Below are positions 34,816-46,100 of a stretch of DNA of 64,000 nucleotides, piece by piece; the first letter of the stretch is position 1; every line of letters begins with the position of its first letter. The notes below the pieces were generated by a model. It was not told the DNA's origin and made no database searches. It saw nothing but the letters and a program-made list of their open reading frames with translations. Made by a program: the position numbers and the translations under genes. This DNA is from Prunella strophiata (taxonomy: Eukaryota > Chordata > Aves > Passeriformes > Prunellidae). The stretch is taken from assembly GCA_036583965.1 (NCBI GenBank), contig JAZBQD010000027.1, positions 8,967,187 to 9,031,186 on the forward strand, read 5' to 3'.

Positions 34816-36953
34816 GCCTGTATTGAGCAGCGTGCCAAGGTCAGATGGGCAGCAGACAGCCTGCCCTGCACATCTTCTCCTCCCACTTGGGAGGAAACCA
34901 TGCCAGGTTTTCCAGCAGGATTTTCCAGCCCCTGGCAGCCACTGTCACTGGGGTTGGCAGCACTGGCTGCTCCTGGCAGGTTTCTAAGGGTGTTCCAAAA
35001 GGAATGTCACAATGCAGAAGTGTTTTCCCAATGGGGGAATGCCAAAAGCAGATTGTAAAAAAGCTCTGGCAGGATTAATGTTTGGGTTTTTAATGTATTA
35101 TCATAGTTTAAACCATGCAAAAGCATGGAGTGTTTTCAAGGGCTTGGGATAGTGTTTATCAGAGCCAAGGAGAAAGCAGCCCCCAAGGACCCCCATTCTT
35201 TATCAGCAGGCTTTGAAAACAGGAGGGAGGGAGCTCCAGGCGTCCCATGACTGAATGCTATGTGAAGCCAAGCCCAGAAGAGTGGGGTGGGGTTACAGGT
35301 ACTTTCTTCCCACACAGAAAATGCTGGATGGGGTTATATGTTTGTTCTAAAACTCAAGCCTGGAGGACTTGTCCCAGGCAAGGCATTGCCACCTGCACCC
35401 CTGCTCCCAGAGCCAAGCACCACACCACTGCTGGTTTAACCACTCTCTCCCTGGCATGGAGGTGGGCAGGGTGCAGGAGTCCAACCCATGGAGCTGCCAG
35501 TGAACCTGAACCTGTAATCATTCCTTACTGGAAGCCCTGAGCAAAGGACCTCCAGCAAGCCATGCCCATGGGACAGTGCACCAGGCAGCTGCTGGGTGGC
35601 TTTGGGGACTTGAGCTGCAGGCTGCTCCCAGCCCAGCCTGGGCAGAGAGAGGCTGGTGTGAGTGGCAGCACTGAAGGCTGGGATGGGGCAATGAAGACCA
35701 GTCAGTGGGGAGAGGTTGGTGACATCCCCACTGAGTTGTTTGGCTCATTTTGCTGCCTGCCCTGTCCAAACAGGGAAGATCCTCCTCAGTTTTCCTGTCA
35801 GCAGTTTCTCTGCAAGGTCTCATGTCCTCCTCAAGCTTCCTCCCTGGATTAATCCCACAGGACATGTCTGTGACAGGCAAGAAGGTAACACGATATAGCA
35901 GCACGACCACTTCAGCTCCCAAATGAGACCCCCCCAGCAGAGAGCAATGGATACTCTGGATGTTCTCCCCTTACAAGCTGTGCTGCCCTGCTGACTGGAG
36001 CAGAGCCAGCCTCTCTCCAGAAGTTGGGGGGTTGCCTTGCTCTTGGCAATGAGCTCTCAGAGGCATCCCCTGTCCCTTCCCTGTGGTGCTTGAGAACTGA
36101 GAGAAGCCTAATTTTTTCAGGCTCTCTTTTTCACACTGAGTCACAGAACAGTCCTGGGCAGGGGGAGCACCTGTGGGTGCTGGTGAGACTGCATGGTGCA
36201 GCTTCTTGGCATTCTGCTGGCTGGGTTAGAAACAGGAGAGCAGACTCTGGATCTGTCAGAGGGGATTTCCCAAAAGTGCTTGCCCTCTGATTCAGGTTGC
36301 CAAAATGCTTTACAAAGAGGGTTTTCCTGAAAATGATACAGAGCAGCCACTCCTTGAAGGCACCTTCAGAGAGTTCCTTCCACACTGCATTTCCAGAGTC
36401 ACTGTTGCACTTTCATTCTCTTGGATCCCCTGAGCTCCCATCTCTCCATAGGGACACTTTGACACCCTGCATGAAGTTCCCCAGGATGAGCCAGAACTAC
36501 ATTTTCCCAGGCTCATGGGGCTGCAGGTGATGCTGCCTGAGGGACAGGGGTGATGGCTGAGCACTGCTTGTTAATGGGCTTAAGTGTTCATTAATTACTG
36601 CACGTGGGTATAGCAGGGCCCAGCCCAGAGCTGGGCTTTGCTGGCATTCAGCTCTGTGTGGAGCCAGGTACAGCCACTGCCTGGGGGTGACACAGCCCTG
36701 GGGACACCCCTGTCTTGGGGACACCCCCAGGCTGAGCAAGCTGAGCACTGCTTTGCCTGACCCACAGTGCTGCTCCAGCAGCCAGACCCTTTCAAAGTCC
36801 ACGGTCTGCAAAGTCCATTCCTGGACTTTGTTAAAGCAACTCTGCTCCAGAGCTGATCCTGCACAGTAGGCAAGCACAGTCTGCATTCATCAGCCCTCTG
36901 AGGAGGAGGTGGGAGAGCCAGGTGTCTGCAGCTGGGCTCAAGAGACAGAAGTG
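34816..36953. other. Intergenic region between copies 1 and 2
   Basis: No gene and no FAAH exon relic found. The segment before copy 2 has low CpG and no TATA box. An AT-rich homeodomain-like site (GTTCATTAATTACTG) lies near 36586-36600. Confidence 0.4.
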
Positions 36954-37163
36954 ATGACCCAAGAGCGACTGTGGCAGGTCCTGGACCCATCCTGGGGAGA
37001 CCTCCGTGCCCTCTCAGCTCTGCTCTGCAGCTCAGCTGCAGCTGTGGTGCTTCTCAAGTGGCTGGCAAGGAGGCAGGTCCAGCAGAAGATGGATGAGGCA
37101 AGGAGATCTCGGCATCTGGCCCTGGAGAGAATGGAGAAGGCAGCTCACAGGCTCAAACAAGAG
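36954..37163 (+). CDS. FAAH copy 2, exon 1
   Basis: 70 codons from ATG to GTAAAT. It begins MTQERLWQVLDP, then a hydrophobic stretch (ALLCSSAAAVVLLKWL) and a charged helix ending AAHRLKQE, parallel to exon 1 of copies 1 and 3 and the same length as copy 3. Confidence 0.88.
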
Positions 37164-40100
37164 GTAAATTTGGGGTATGTGCAAGGAAGGGATTATAATT
37201 TGGATAACCAAAGAAATGGGGGAGCTCTGATCAATCCCTCTGTGAATGGTGGCTGGGGCATGGGCATGTTTTGGAGCATCACCAACCCAAGGTTTTGTGA
37301 GGGTCATCACCCTCCATTGCCTCAAAAGGCCCTCCCACAAAAGACACTGTAAATTAAGTATTTCTCAATACAGACCCATTGAGGAAATCCTGAGGGTGAA
37401 AGAAAAATTGGAGCTTGGGACCTTCTCAATCAGGTCACCACCCCAGACCTCCCATGGTCATTCTCCTCATCCATCCCTGCTGCCAAGCCTTTCCCCTCCC
37501 ATCCTCTTTCCTCTGCCCCTCCATAAGGATCTGTCTGCCCCATCATCCTCAAAGTACAAGGGGGTTCCACATCCTTCCAACATCTGCACATCAGTGACCA
37601 AAAGCCATTTCCTCCTACCCATGCCTAGGCAAAGAAGCACCTGGATTTCAGGAGGTCAGGCCTTTGGAATTGTCTTAAACCCAGAAGAAATACCTCCTGC
37701 TGTTCTTTTCTTGGAAGGGAGGTTGCAAACAGCCCACACACTTTTTTCCCCCTTGTTAATGATAAATTTTGTAAAACTTTAGCTGGTTGAACTGTTATTC
37801 AGTGAGTTAGAGTTAGAAGGGGAGTGAAGGCTTTAAGAGAGTAAACAGAGACAAGTCTAACCACTCTTACAGGTTCATGCAACTCTCCAGTCAAGTTGCA
37901 GCTTTCTGCCTGTTTTGGTTCCAGTTTTATGAACTAAGACTCAGCAAATTCCCCATCTGTAAATTCCCCACTCCAGCATACACAGTGCTCTGTGGGAGGT
38001 CTGTGTGTCTACAGGGCATATATCCTAGAAGTTTCCACTCAAGGTGATTGCTGGGCAGATGTTAGAATTGGGTATTTGCAGCCTTAACCAACCTTTTCTG
38101 TCTTTTTCTTCCCTCTGTACCCAACTCTCCACCCTTTGCAGAACCCAGGCACCCAGAGCTCACAAATCCTCTCTCTGACAATGGTGGAGCTGGCAGAGAA
38201 GCTGAAGGAGGGGTCCCTGTCCCCAGAAAGTGTCCTCTACTCCTACATGGACAAGGTGGGGGATACCTCCAGCATGGCAGAGAGGCTGCAGGGCTCTCCT
38301 ACAGTGGGACTTCCAAATTAAAAATCAGCTCATTTGCTGAGGGAACCAGCAATGCTGGGGATTATGATTTTTGGTACTGCTATGTCTGTAGCTTTGGCTT
38401 TCAGGTAGATAAGCAGGACAGAATCCAGGGCAGAAAATTATCTCAGAAAGAAACATATAAAGTTTACTGGTAAAAATCTCAGTAAGGCTAAAGCTTTGAG
38501 AAGGTTGAAAATTCAGCTTGAAAACTCAATATGCAATGTCTCCTTCCATCCATTCATCTGTCTTGCTGCTCTTCTCTGTTCTGGAGAGGCTTTGGAGGTG
38601 AATCGGGAGGTGAACTGCGTGACAGACTTCATTCATGGATGTGAGGATCAGCTCCAGAAGCTGAAGAAGCAAAAGGAGAAGGGGCTGCTCTATGGCATTC
38701 CCATCAGCATCAAGGACCACATTAACTGCAAGGTACATCCCCAGTTCCTCTGCCTTTTGCCCTGGGTCTGGGAACAGGCCAGGATGTCCCATCATCATCA
38801 GGACTAGCTGAGCTCCCTCAGACAAGGATGTTCTGGATCCAATATTGTGTCACCAGCAAACCTGCCCTTCTTATGATTAAAATTTTGGTTTTTGCAGAAA
38901 TTTGTAGCCTTTTCTGATCTGGTTTTCCCTGGGATAGTCAGGTCCTGTTCTGCCTCTGAGAATAGTTAGGTGGGAGCTTTGCCACGAGAGGCATGATGAA
39001 TTAGGTCTGGCTTTGTCCCAGCTCCAAACAGCATCTCTCCTGCACTAAAAAGAGCTTTGTTTCCCATCCCCAAGGGCCACATCTCCTCTGGAGGGATGGT
39101 GAAATTTCTGGGCCAAGTGAAGGAAGAAGACAGCGTCATTGTCCAGGTTCTAAAGCACCAGGGGGGAATCCCCTTTGTGAAAACCAACATCCCGCAGACC
39201 ATGATAAAGTAATGCCATGTTTGCCTTCATGGAAACACTGTGACACGTGCCTCTTGCTATCCAAGCTAATTGCCCACATTAATTTTATCCTTACTTTGAT
39301 CTAAAATGATTTCTCTTGCATTTGATGCCTCTTTCTTCTTAAATTCAGCTGTCTCAACAAATCTACTTCATGCCAATTCTACCTTAATTCCACGCCCACC
39401 CCTGCACGGTGCTCTATGCCTTGCATTTATGGTTTGCAGAGGCAGGAGCGCCTCACTCACCTGCTGATCTTCCTCTCCCCAGCTATGACTGCAGCAACCT
39501 CATCTTTGGGCAGACACTGAACCCTCTCAACCTCCAGAAGAGCCCCGGGGGCTCCTCGGGAGGGGAGGGAGCTCTGATCGCAGGGGGAGGCTCCATCCTG
39601 GGCATCGGCTCGGATGTGGCGGGCAGCATCCGCCTGCCCTCCAGCTTCTGCGGGCTCTGCGGGCTCAAACCCACAGGCAACAGGATCAGGTACATCCCAG
39701 CTCCCTGTCCTCTTCTTCCACACACTGTGGAGGCTGCAAGGTGTCCCCCACAGTGCATCAAACTGTGGTAGTGCCCGTGCTTTCCTCCAGGGTTAAGTTA
39801 GCATTGAACTTGCTCTGTTAGTAACAAAAGATTACTTCAGTCTGTATCACAACAAAGACTTATTCAATTTTAATAGCTCTGGCCAAGAAGTTGAAAGCAA
39901 ATACTACAGATCTCCTTTTCAGATGTTTGCCAGCCCTTGCTTTGCTTGTTAGAGTTTTCTGTTTATCAGAGGTAGCTTGCCCATAGATAAGGAGTTGCAG
40001 CAGGAAAAGAGATTGATAAATACTGTCCCTAGCATCTTCCAGACCATGTAAATCTTCTTCATAGCCTAGGAAGTGTCGAGTCTTTGCAGGAACTTTTGCT

Positions 40101-43100
40101 CTCCTAGATTTGGTTGAGTGCAAATGGGAAGTTTGCAACTCAGCATGGTGACCTGCCCTACAGCCTGCTGCTAATCTGCTTCTCCCATTTTGTTCCCAGC
40201 AAACAGGGAGTCGTTGGTGCTCTCATAGGAATGAAGTCAGGTAAGTCCATGATGACATGCTACTATGTCAAACCTTTGCCTCTTACATCCCCAGCTACTG
40301 AAATGCCAGCAAGCCTGCTTGCTCTGCTCTGTGCCTCACAGCCAGCCAAAGCAGTGGCCTATTAAAGCAGCCCATGACATTTTGCACCATTTGTTCTGTT
40401 CCATGTGGTGGCCAGTGCTGGCTGAACCTCAGCAGGATGCAATCAGTGCAATGATGGAATGGAATCAGGCAGTGCAATGTGTAGCAGGAGAGGTGTGAGA
40501 TGTGCATGCCAAAGGCCTGGGATGTCTCACTGGAGATGCTGCCAGGAGACTCTGACAGCTCCAGCTGCTGCCAGGCAGCATTGGTGGGAAGGCTGCAGAA
40601 GCCTGGCCTGGGAGGTCATTAGATTCCTTAGGCTGCTTCTACTCTGGGACTGACAGATCATTCCTGCTGGGCCTCCTTGCTCATTACCCTCTTTCCCCTA
40701 ACCTGAAACTCCCCCATGCTGTACTCCAGCCCCAGCAGGAGCTCTGTGCCAGCACCAGCCCACCTGGCTGCAGTGACAGGCCCTTTGTACTTGCAGTGAC
40801 AGGGGTGCTGGGGCCCATGGCGAGGGATGTGGACAGCCTGGCCCTGTGCATGAAGGCTCTGCTGTGCCAGGAGATGTTCCAGCTGGACCCCACCGTGCCC
40901 CCCATCCCCTTTGATGAGCAGGTAAGGCTCAGAGGCACTCCCATGTCTCCACCTGCCCACCAACAAAGAACAATCACCAGAAATTCCTGCCTGGTTTCAT
41001 GTCCAAGATAGCAAAGGACCCAGGGAAACACACTTGTGGACAGAGGACACCCAGCATGAGTGACCCCAAGAAGCAGCCACACAAGCAGGGTTGGCAGGCA
41101 GGAGATGGTGTCAAAAAAGACCATACCAAGGACCTGTGTTCTGGGCAGTGTCACCTCATTTCTCTTTACAGAGAAAAGGCACAACTTTTCCCCAAAGATT
41201 TACTGAGAAGTAGAGAAAAGAATGATCAAAACAATTCTTATGTCCTTTGCTGCTCCTGTGTTTGTGGAATCTGTTCTGGAGATTGTTTACCTGAAGTGAG
41301 TCCTTGATTGGACTCTGGTGTGAGTTGTTTGGACTTTTTGGCCAGCTAGGGCCAAGCTGTGTCGGGACTCTGGAAAGAGTCATGGGTTTTCTTTTAGCAT
41401 CTTTTTAGCATTCTTTAGTATCTCTATCTCTTTAATATAGTACAGTATCATGTCATTTTATTTAGCTTAATAAAGCAATTTTTCAGCTGAAAATCCTCCA
41501 TCAATCCTCCATCAGTGGAGTCAGATGCCAATCATTTCCTTTGGCTGGGGATCACCTTTCTACTCTAGGGCAGCACTGCTTTTCACCAGCCCTGTTCCTC
41601 CCATCATTCCCCCAGCCCAGGAGAGCTCAGCTGCTGCCTCCCTGAGCTCAGGCAGCAGCCCAGTCTTGCTCTCCTCCTGGATGCAGCCCTGGCTCCCCTT
41701 CTCACAGGTTTTCAGCAGCTCCAAGCCTCTCCGTGTCGGGTACTACGAAGGAGATGGTTACTGCCAGCCCTCGCCCAGCATGAGACGAGCTGTGCAGCAC
41801 ACCAGGGAGCTCCTCCAGCATGCAGGGCACACGGTGGGTTTCCATGCCAGAGCTTGCCTGGAGCTGTCACCCTGCTCCTAACAAAGTCTGGGTCAATCAC
41901 TTTCCATCTCCACTTTCGCTCCCCATAAAAGAGAAATGCAACAGCTTGTTTTCCAAACTGCAGTGATCTTGTGTTTCTGGCCTAGCAGATGTGATAGTTA
42001 TGTACAGATATCTCCACGTCACCCCAAGCACTGTTGTTTCCATCATGCTTGGTGTTCCCATAAATGTCAAACTCAAACCAGTTTCAGTGATGCCCCAGCT
42101 GTTAAACACTAGCTTGTAGATTTCTTAGTGGGTAAGTGGGAAGGAGGTTGGAGCAGTTGACCCTCCAGGACTTATTTTAGTCCTACATTTTTCTGTGGTT
42201 CCACCAGTGGAAATTTCCATATGGTAGCTGCTCCAATGATGCAAAATAGTTTTAAGAAAATTTAAAATTGGTGGTTTGAAGTTTCTAAGCATTCTTCTCT
42301 AAGAATGTGGAGGAGTGGAGCCTGTGCCAGGTCCCAGTATGTATTAATGCCTTGTGCAGGGCTAATGGGAAGGGACAGCAGCAGATGGAAATGAGGCCTT
42401 GCTGTCCTGGAGCAGCAAAGGAGGTGTAAGCTTCCCACCACTTCCCACTGACCTCTGGTGACCACAGATGAGGCAGGGAGGCTCACAGAGGGCTCTCTGA
42501 GTCTTTCACCTTTGCTGCCTCTTGGACAGGGATGGTTTTCTTGCAGCTTGTTCCCTTTGCCCCGCCAAAGATTGACTACATGGTGGATGAGCTGTTCACC
42601 AGAGGGATCTTCTCAGATGGGGCTGCCCACCTGGTGGACTGCTTGTGAGTAAAACCCCATTGCTGTGTGGGCTGTGAAACCTGCAGCTGGGAGGCCAGTG
42701 ACTGCATCCAGAGGCACACAAACTGAGCCATGAGCAGCAGAGGAGCAGTTTCTGGCAGGGTGACTCCAGCACGAGCAGCAGGCAGTTCACACACACAGCC
42801 AACGTGGTGGGTGCCCACCCAGCCACTCTCTCACCTCAGCATGCCCAGGGATGTGCATGGCCCCACCACTTTTACTGACCCTGATGGCACAGGCAGTGAA
42901 GTACTGATTTATCTGCCACTTTTGCCATGAACATTCATACCTCAGCATTTATTGCTCAGTGTTTTCTGTTGAAATGGGCAGATTTTTCCTTCTAGTAACT
43001 CCCCTCCAAGACAAACCCTGCCTTGGGAGCAGCACTGTTGTTCCTATTGCTCTGTGACTTGTCTACAGGTGACTTGTCCTGATTTTTTCATTCTCTGCTC

Positions 43101-46100
43101 TTCCAGCAAAGGAGACATTGTGGATCCCAACCTGAAATCCCAGTACAATACTTACAGGCTTCCTGCTCTGGTGAAAAGGATCTTGGCAATCATTTTGAAA
43201 CCCATAGTAAGTGTGTGGATGTGTCTCACCTGTGTTATAGATCTGCAAGGTGGGGAGGCTTCCTTGTGCAGGGAGGTAAATTGTACCACCCAGGAATTCT
43301 TGGCTGCTTCATGTTAACTGCCTGATGGGCTTCATAATGAAATATATTTAATTTTTAAACCTAAGCTGAACTTATCAAGTGAGTCTGACAGCCTTTTGGT
43401 GGGAGTTTTGTGTGGGGAGGTTGAAATATGATCCTTTCTCAGGAAACCTGTGAGCCCTTCCAGCAATGTGCTCCAGGAGAATGGATATCACTAGCGAGGA
43501 TCTAAACAGCATTTCCACATCCAGAAGATAATTTCCAGGACTAGTAGTGTGGTCTAGAGCCTTATTGGTATGAGTAGCAGTGATTAAATGTGTAAATTAT
43601 TGTGGGAGTAAACCTGCTTCGGTGGAACTGGCCTGTCCTTTAGAGCAACTTCTGCTGGGACAAGAGAGATGCCCAAAATGCAGTCACAGGGCAGCTAGGA
43701 CAAGAGAGATGCCCAAAATGCAGTCACAGGGCAGCTAGGACAAGAGAGATGCCCAAAATGCAGTCACAGGGCAGCCAGCTATTCCAGCTGCACTGTTGCT
43801 GTTCTTCCCACTCTCCTCTCTCCTGCCTCCAGCCAGTCAGTAGATCTCAGGATCCTGCAGCACTCACTCCCAGACCCAGCAGCCAAAGGGAATTTCTCCC
43901 TGTGATCCAGCTGAAGTAGAGAGCATGGATGCTCAGATAAAGCTCTCCTGGCACTGAAGTGGATGAGGTAGAGAAGACATCCAGAAGAATGTTAAAAATG
44001 TGTTGACTAATCCCAGGTTTTTCTCTTTTCCTCCGAAAGTACCCACGGATTGCTCGGGATCTGAGTGCTCTCTGTGGAGTGGGGTAAGACACACTGGGGA
44101 AGCTCTGGAGAAAGGGGATGTGCTTGGCTGTGCCCCCACTCATGCAGGTAGATGCCAGCTGGCTGTGCAAAGCCCTGCCACGAGGCTGAGTGGCACAGGC
44201 TGAGCCAGGTGGGTGTGTGCTGCCTCTGCACCACCTGGGCTCAGCACTGGCTAATCCAGGGCTTCTCAGCCAGAGGGTGTTTTAAGAGCTTAAGGATCCT
44301 CAGAGTGACAGGATGACTCCCTGGAGATCAGCACAGGGAGATAAGGGCTGATTTCCCCATCTGGGTGGTACCCAGAGCATCACATGCCAAGAGGTCTCTG
44401 CCTGCAGGTGCAGGGTGGTGTGAGGTACCTGCACCAGACACACCAAACTGGAAGCAATTAATCAAGAAGACTGATTTTTATCCAGGTCTTCTGGAATGCT
44501 TTAACAAAAGCTCTTTTGATGTACCTGTAGGCATGTGTGCACCAGGGGATCAGCTGGGTGGTACCACTGCTTGTTCCCAGAAGGGTCGTGCAGTTACCTT
44601 AAAAATAGGCTCTCTGTGCATTTTGTTAATTGTTTTCTGTTGCCACAGTCACACAGCTCATTAATTCTGCCACCTTTCCAGATCTGCCAAAAACCTCTGG
44701 GATCAGCATGCAGCAGTGGCGGTAATGTGACTTTATTTTTCTTGCAATAGTGAGAGGTCTCCAAAGTTTCTAAGCAATTGCTTTGCACTCTGTGATGGGA
44801 CTTGGGGTTGGAAATTATTCATCATACTTTGCCCTGCACTGTCTAAGCAAAAACAGCATAGGAACAGCCACTAAAGATGAGGCTTCACTTTGTCTTTTCT
44901 GTCTCTTGTTGTGAATTCTTCATTTCAGTTATTAGGTGTTACTGTTCTGACCTAAGGCCATGCTTGAACTATCAAGCAGAGACATTAGAAGTCAAACATT
45001 TTGTATATGAACCCTGTGACTTAGGTAGCTTCCTTATGAACTCATTTGACATCAGACCTCAGACAGGAAGCTTTTTCCTGAACAACTGCATCCAGTGCTG
45101 CCACAAGCTGACCAGGTTCCTCTTTTAAACCAGCTGAGTTTTATGCTTCAATTTGGTTTTATTGGACTGCCTCCTCTTGTCTCTGCTCTGATGGTTGCAA
45201 ACCTTCATGTTTCCTGGGCTCTTTACTCCCTTCCAGTTTATCCTTATTTTATTTTTGTCCTTGGGTTTAAATAGCACCTCTCCTCTCTGGTATTTTCCGC
45301 TGCCTCCTGTCTATTTATAGAGACTATCCTCTTTCAGCTGGTGTTTTGCAACGCTGAGGAGGCTGCTTTGGTGTCCTCCCACAAGGCAGGATCTGTGTTC
45401 CCTGGGACACCCTCACAATCCTCCCCAAGGAGAAGCATCCCCCCAGCCTGCCCCACCAGCCTCTATCAGTGCCACTCACTCCATGGCTGTGCATGGCTGT
45501 GGTCTGACAAATTATAGGGTAGAGGAAAAACTCCTAAAAAGCTGCCTGGTCACTGGTGGGAGTGTTTGAAATGAAATGGGCATGGGGTTTTTTAAAGGAT
45601 GAAAACAGATTCCTCTCCCATTCCTGAAAAAAACCCCACAGAAAACCAAACCAAACAAATAAACATAAAAAACCCCAGACAGACAAACCAACAAAACACA
45701 CACAAAAAAAGAGCCACCACAAAAACAAACAAACAACCCAAAAAGCCAAAAAGAAAACACTTTAGAAGATTTGACAGCTTCAGAGATATTTTCAATTGTT
45801 GCAGTTCAGTGAAACCATATTCACATGTTTTCATCTACTGCAAACAAGTGCTGATTCAAAACTTTTGGCTAGTGACCAGCTTTTCTCTCAAGAAAAAAAA
45901 AAAAAAAAAAAATCAGGTTAGCTGCAGTGACTGCATTTCCTGGAAACACTTCTCATTTGTTGAGCTTTCAACAGGAAGGACCTCAGACTGCAGGTGGAAA
46001 TTGAGGTCAGACTGAAAAATAGCCCCAAGGCCAGGCCTTTTGTGAGAGAGCTGGAAGACTCTTGTACAGAAAACTTGCTGTGAAAGGGTTGTGCAGGACA

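Noticed and set aside
36909..36953. N-terminal extension of copy 2 from an upstream GTG
   Set aside because: No ATG; a GTG start is not expected in a vertebrate gene, and copy 3 has the same 70-codon exon from its ATG.
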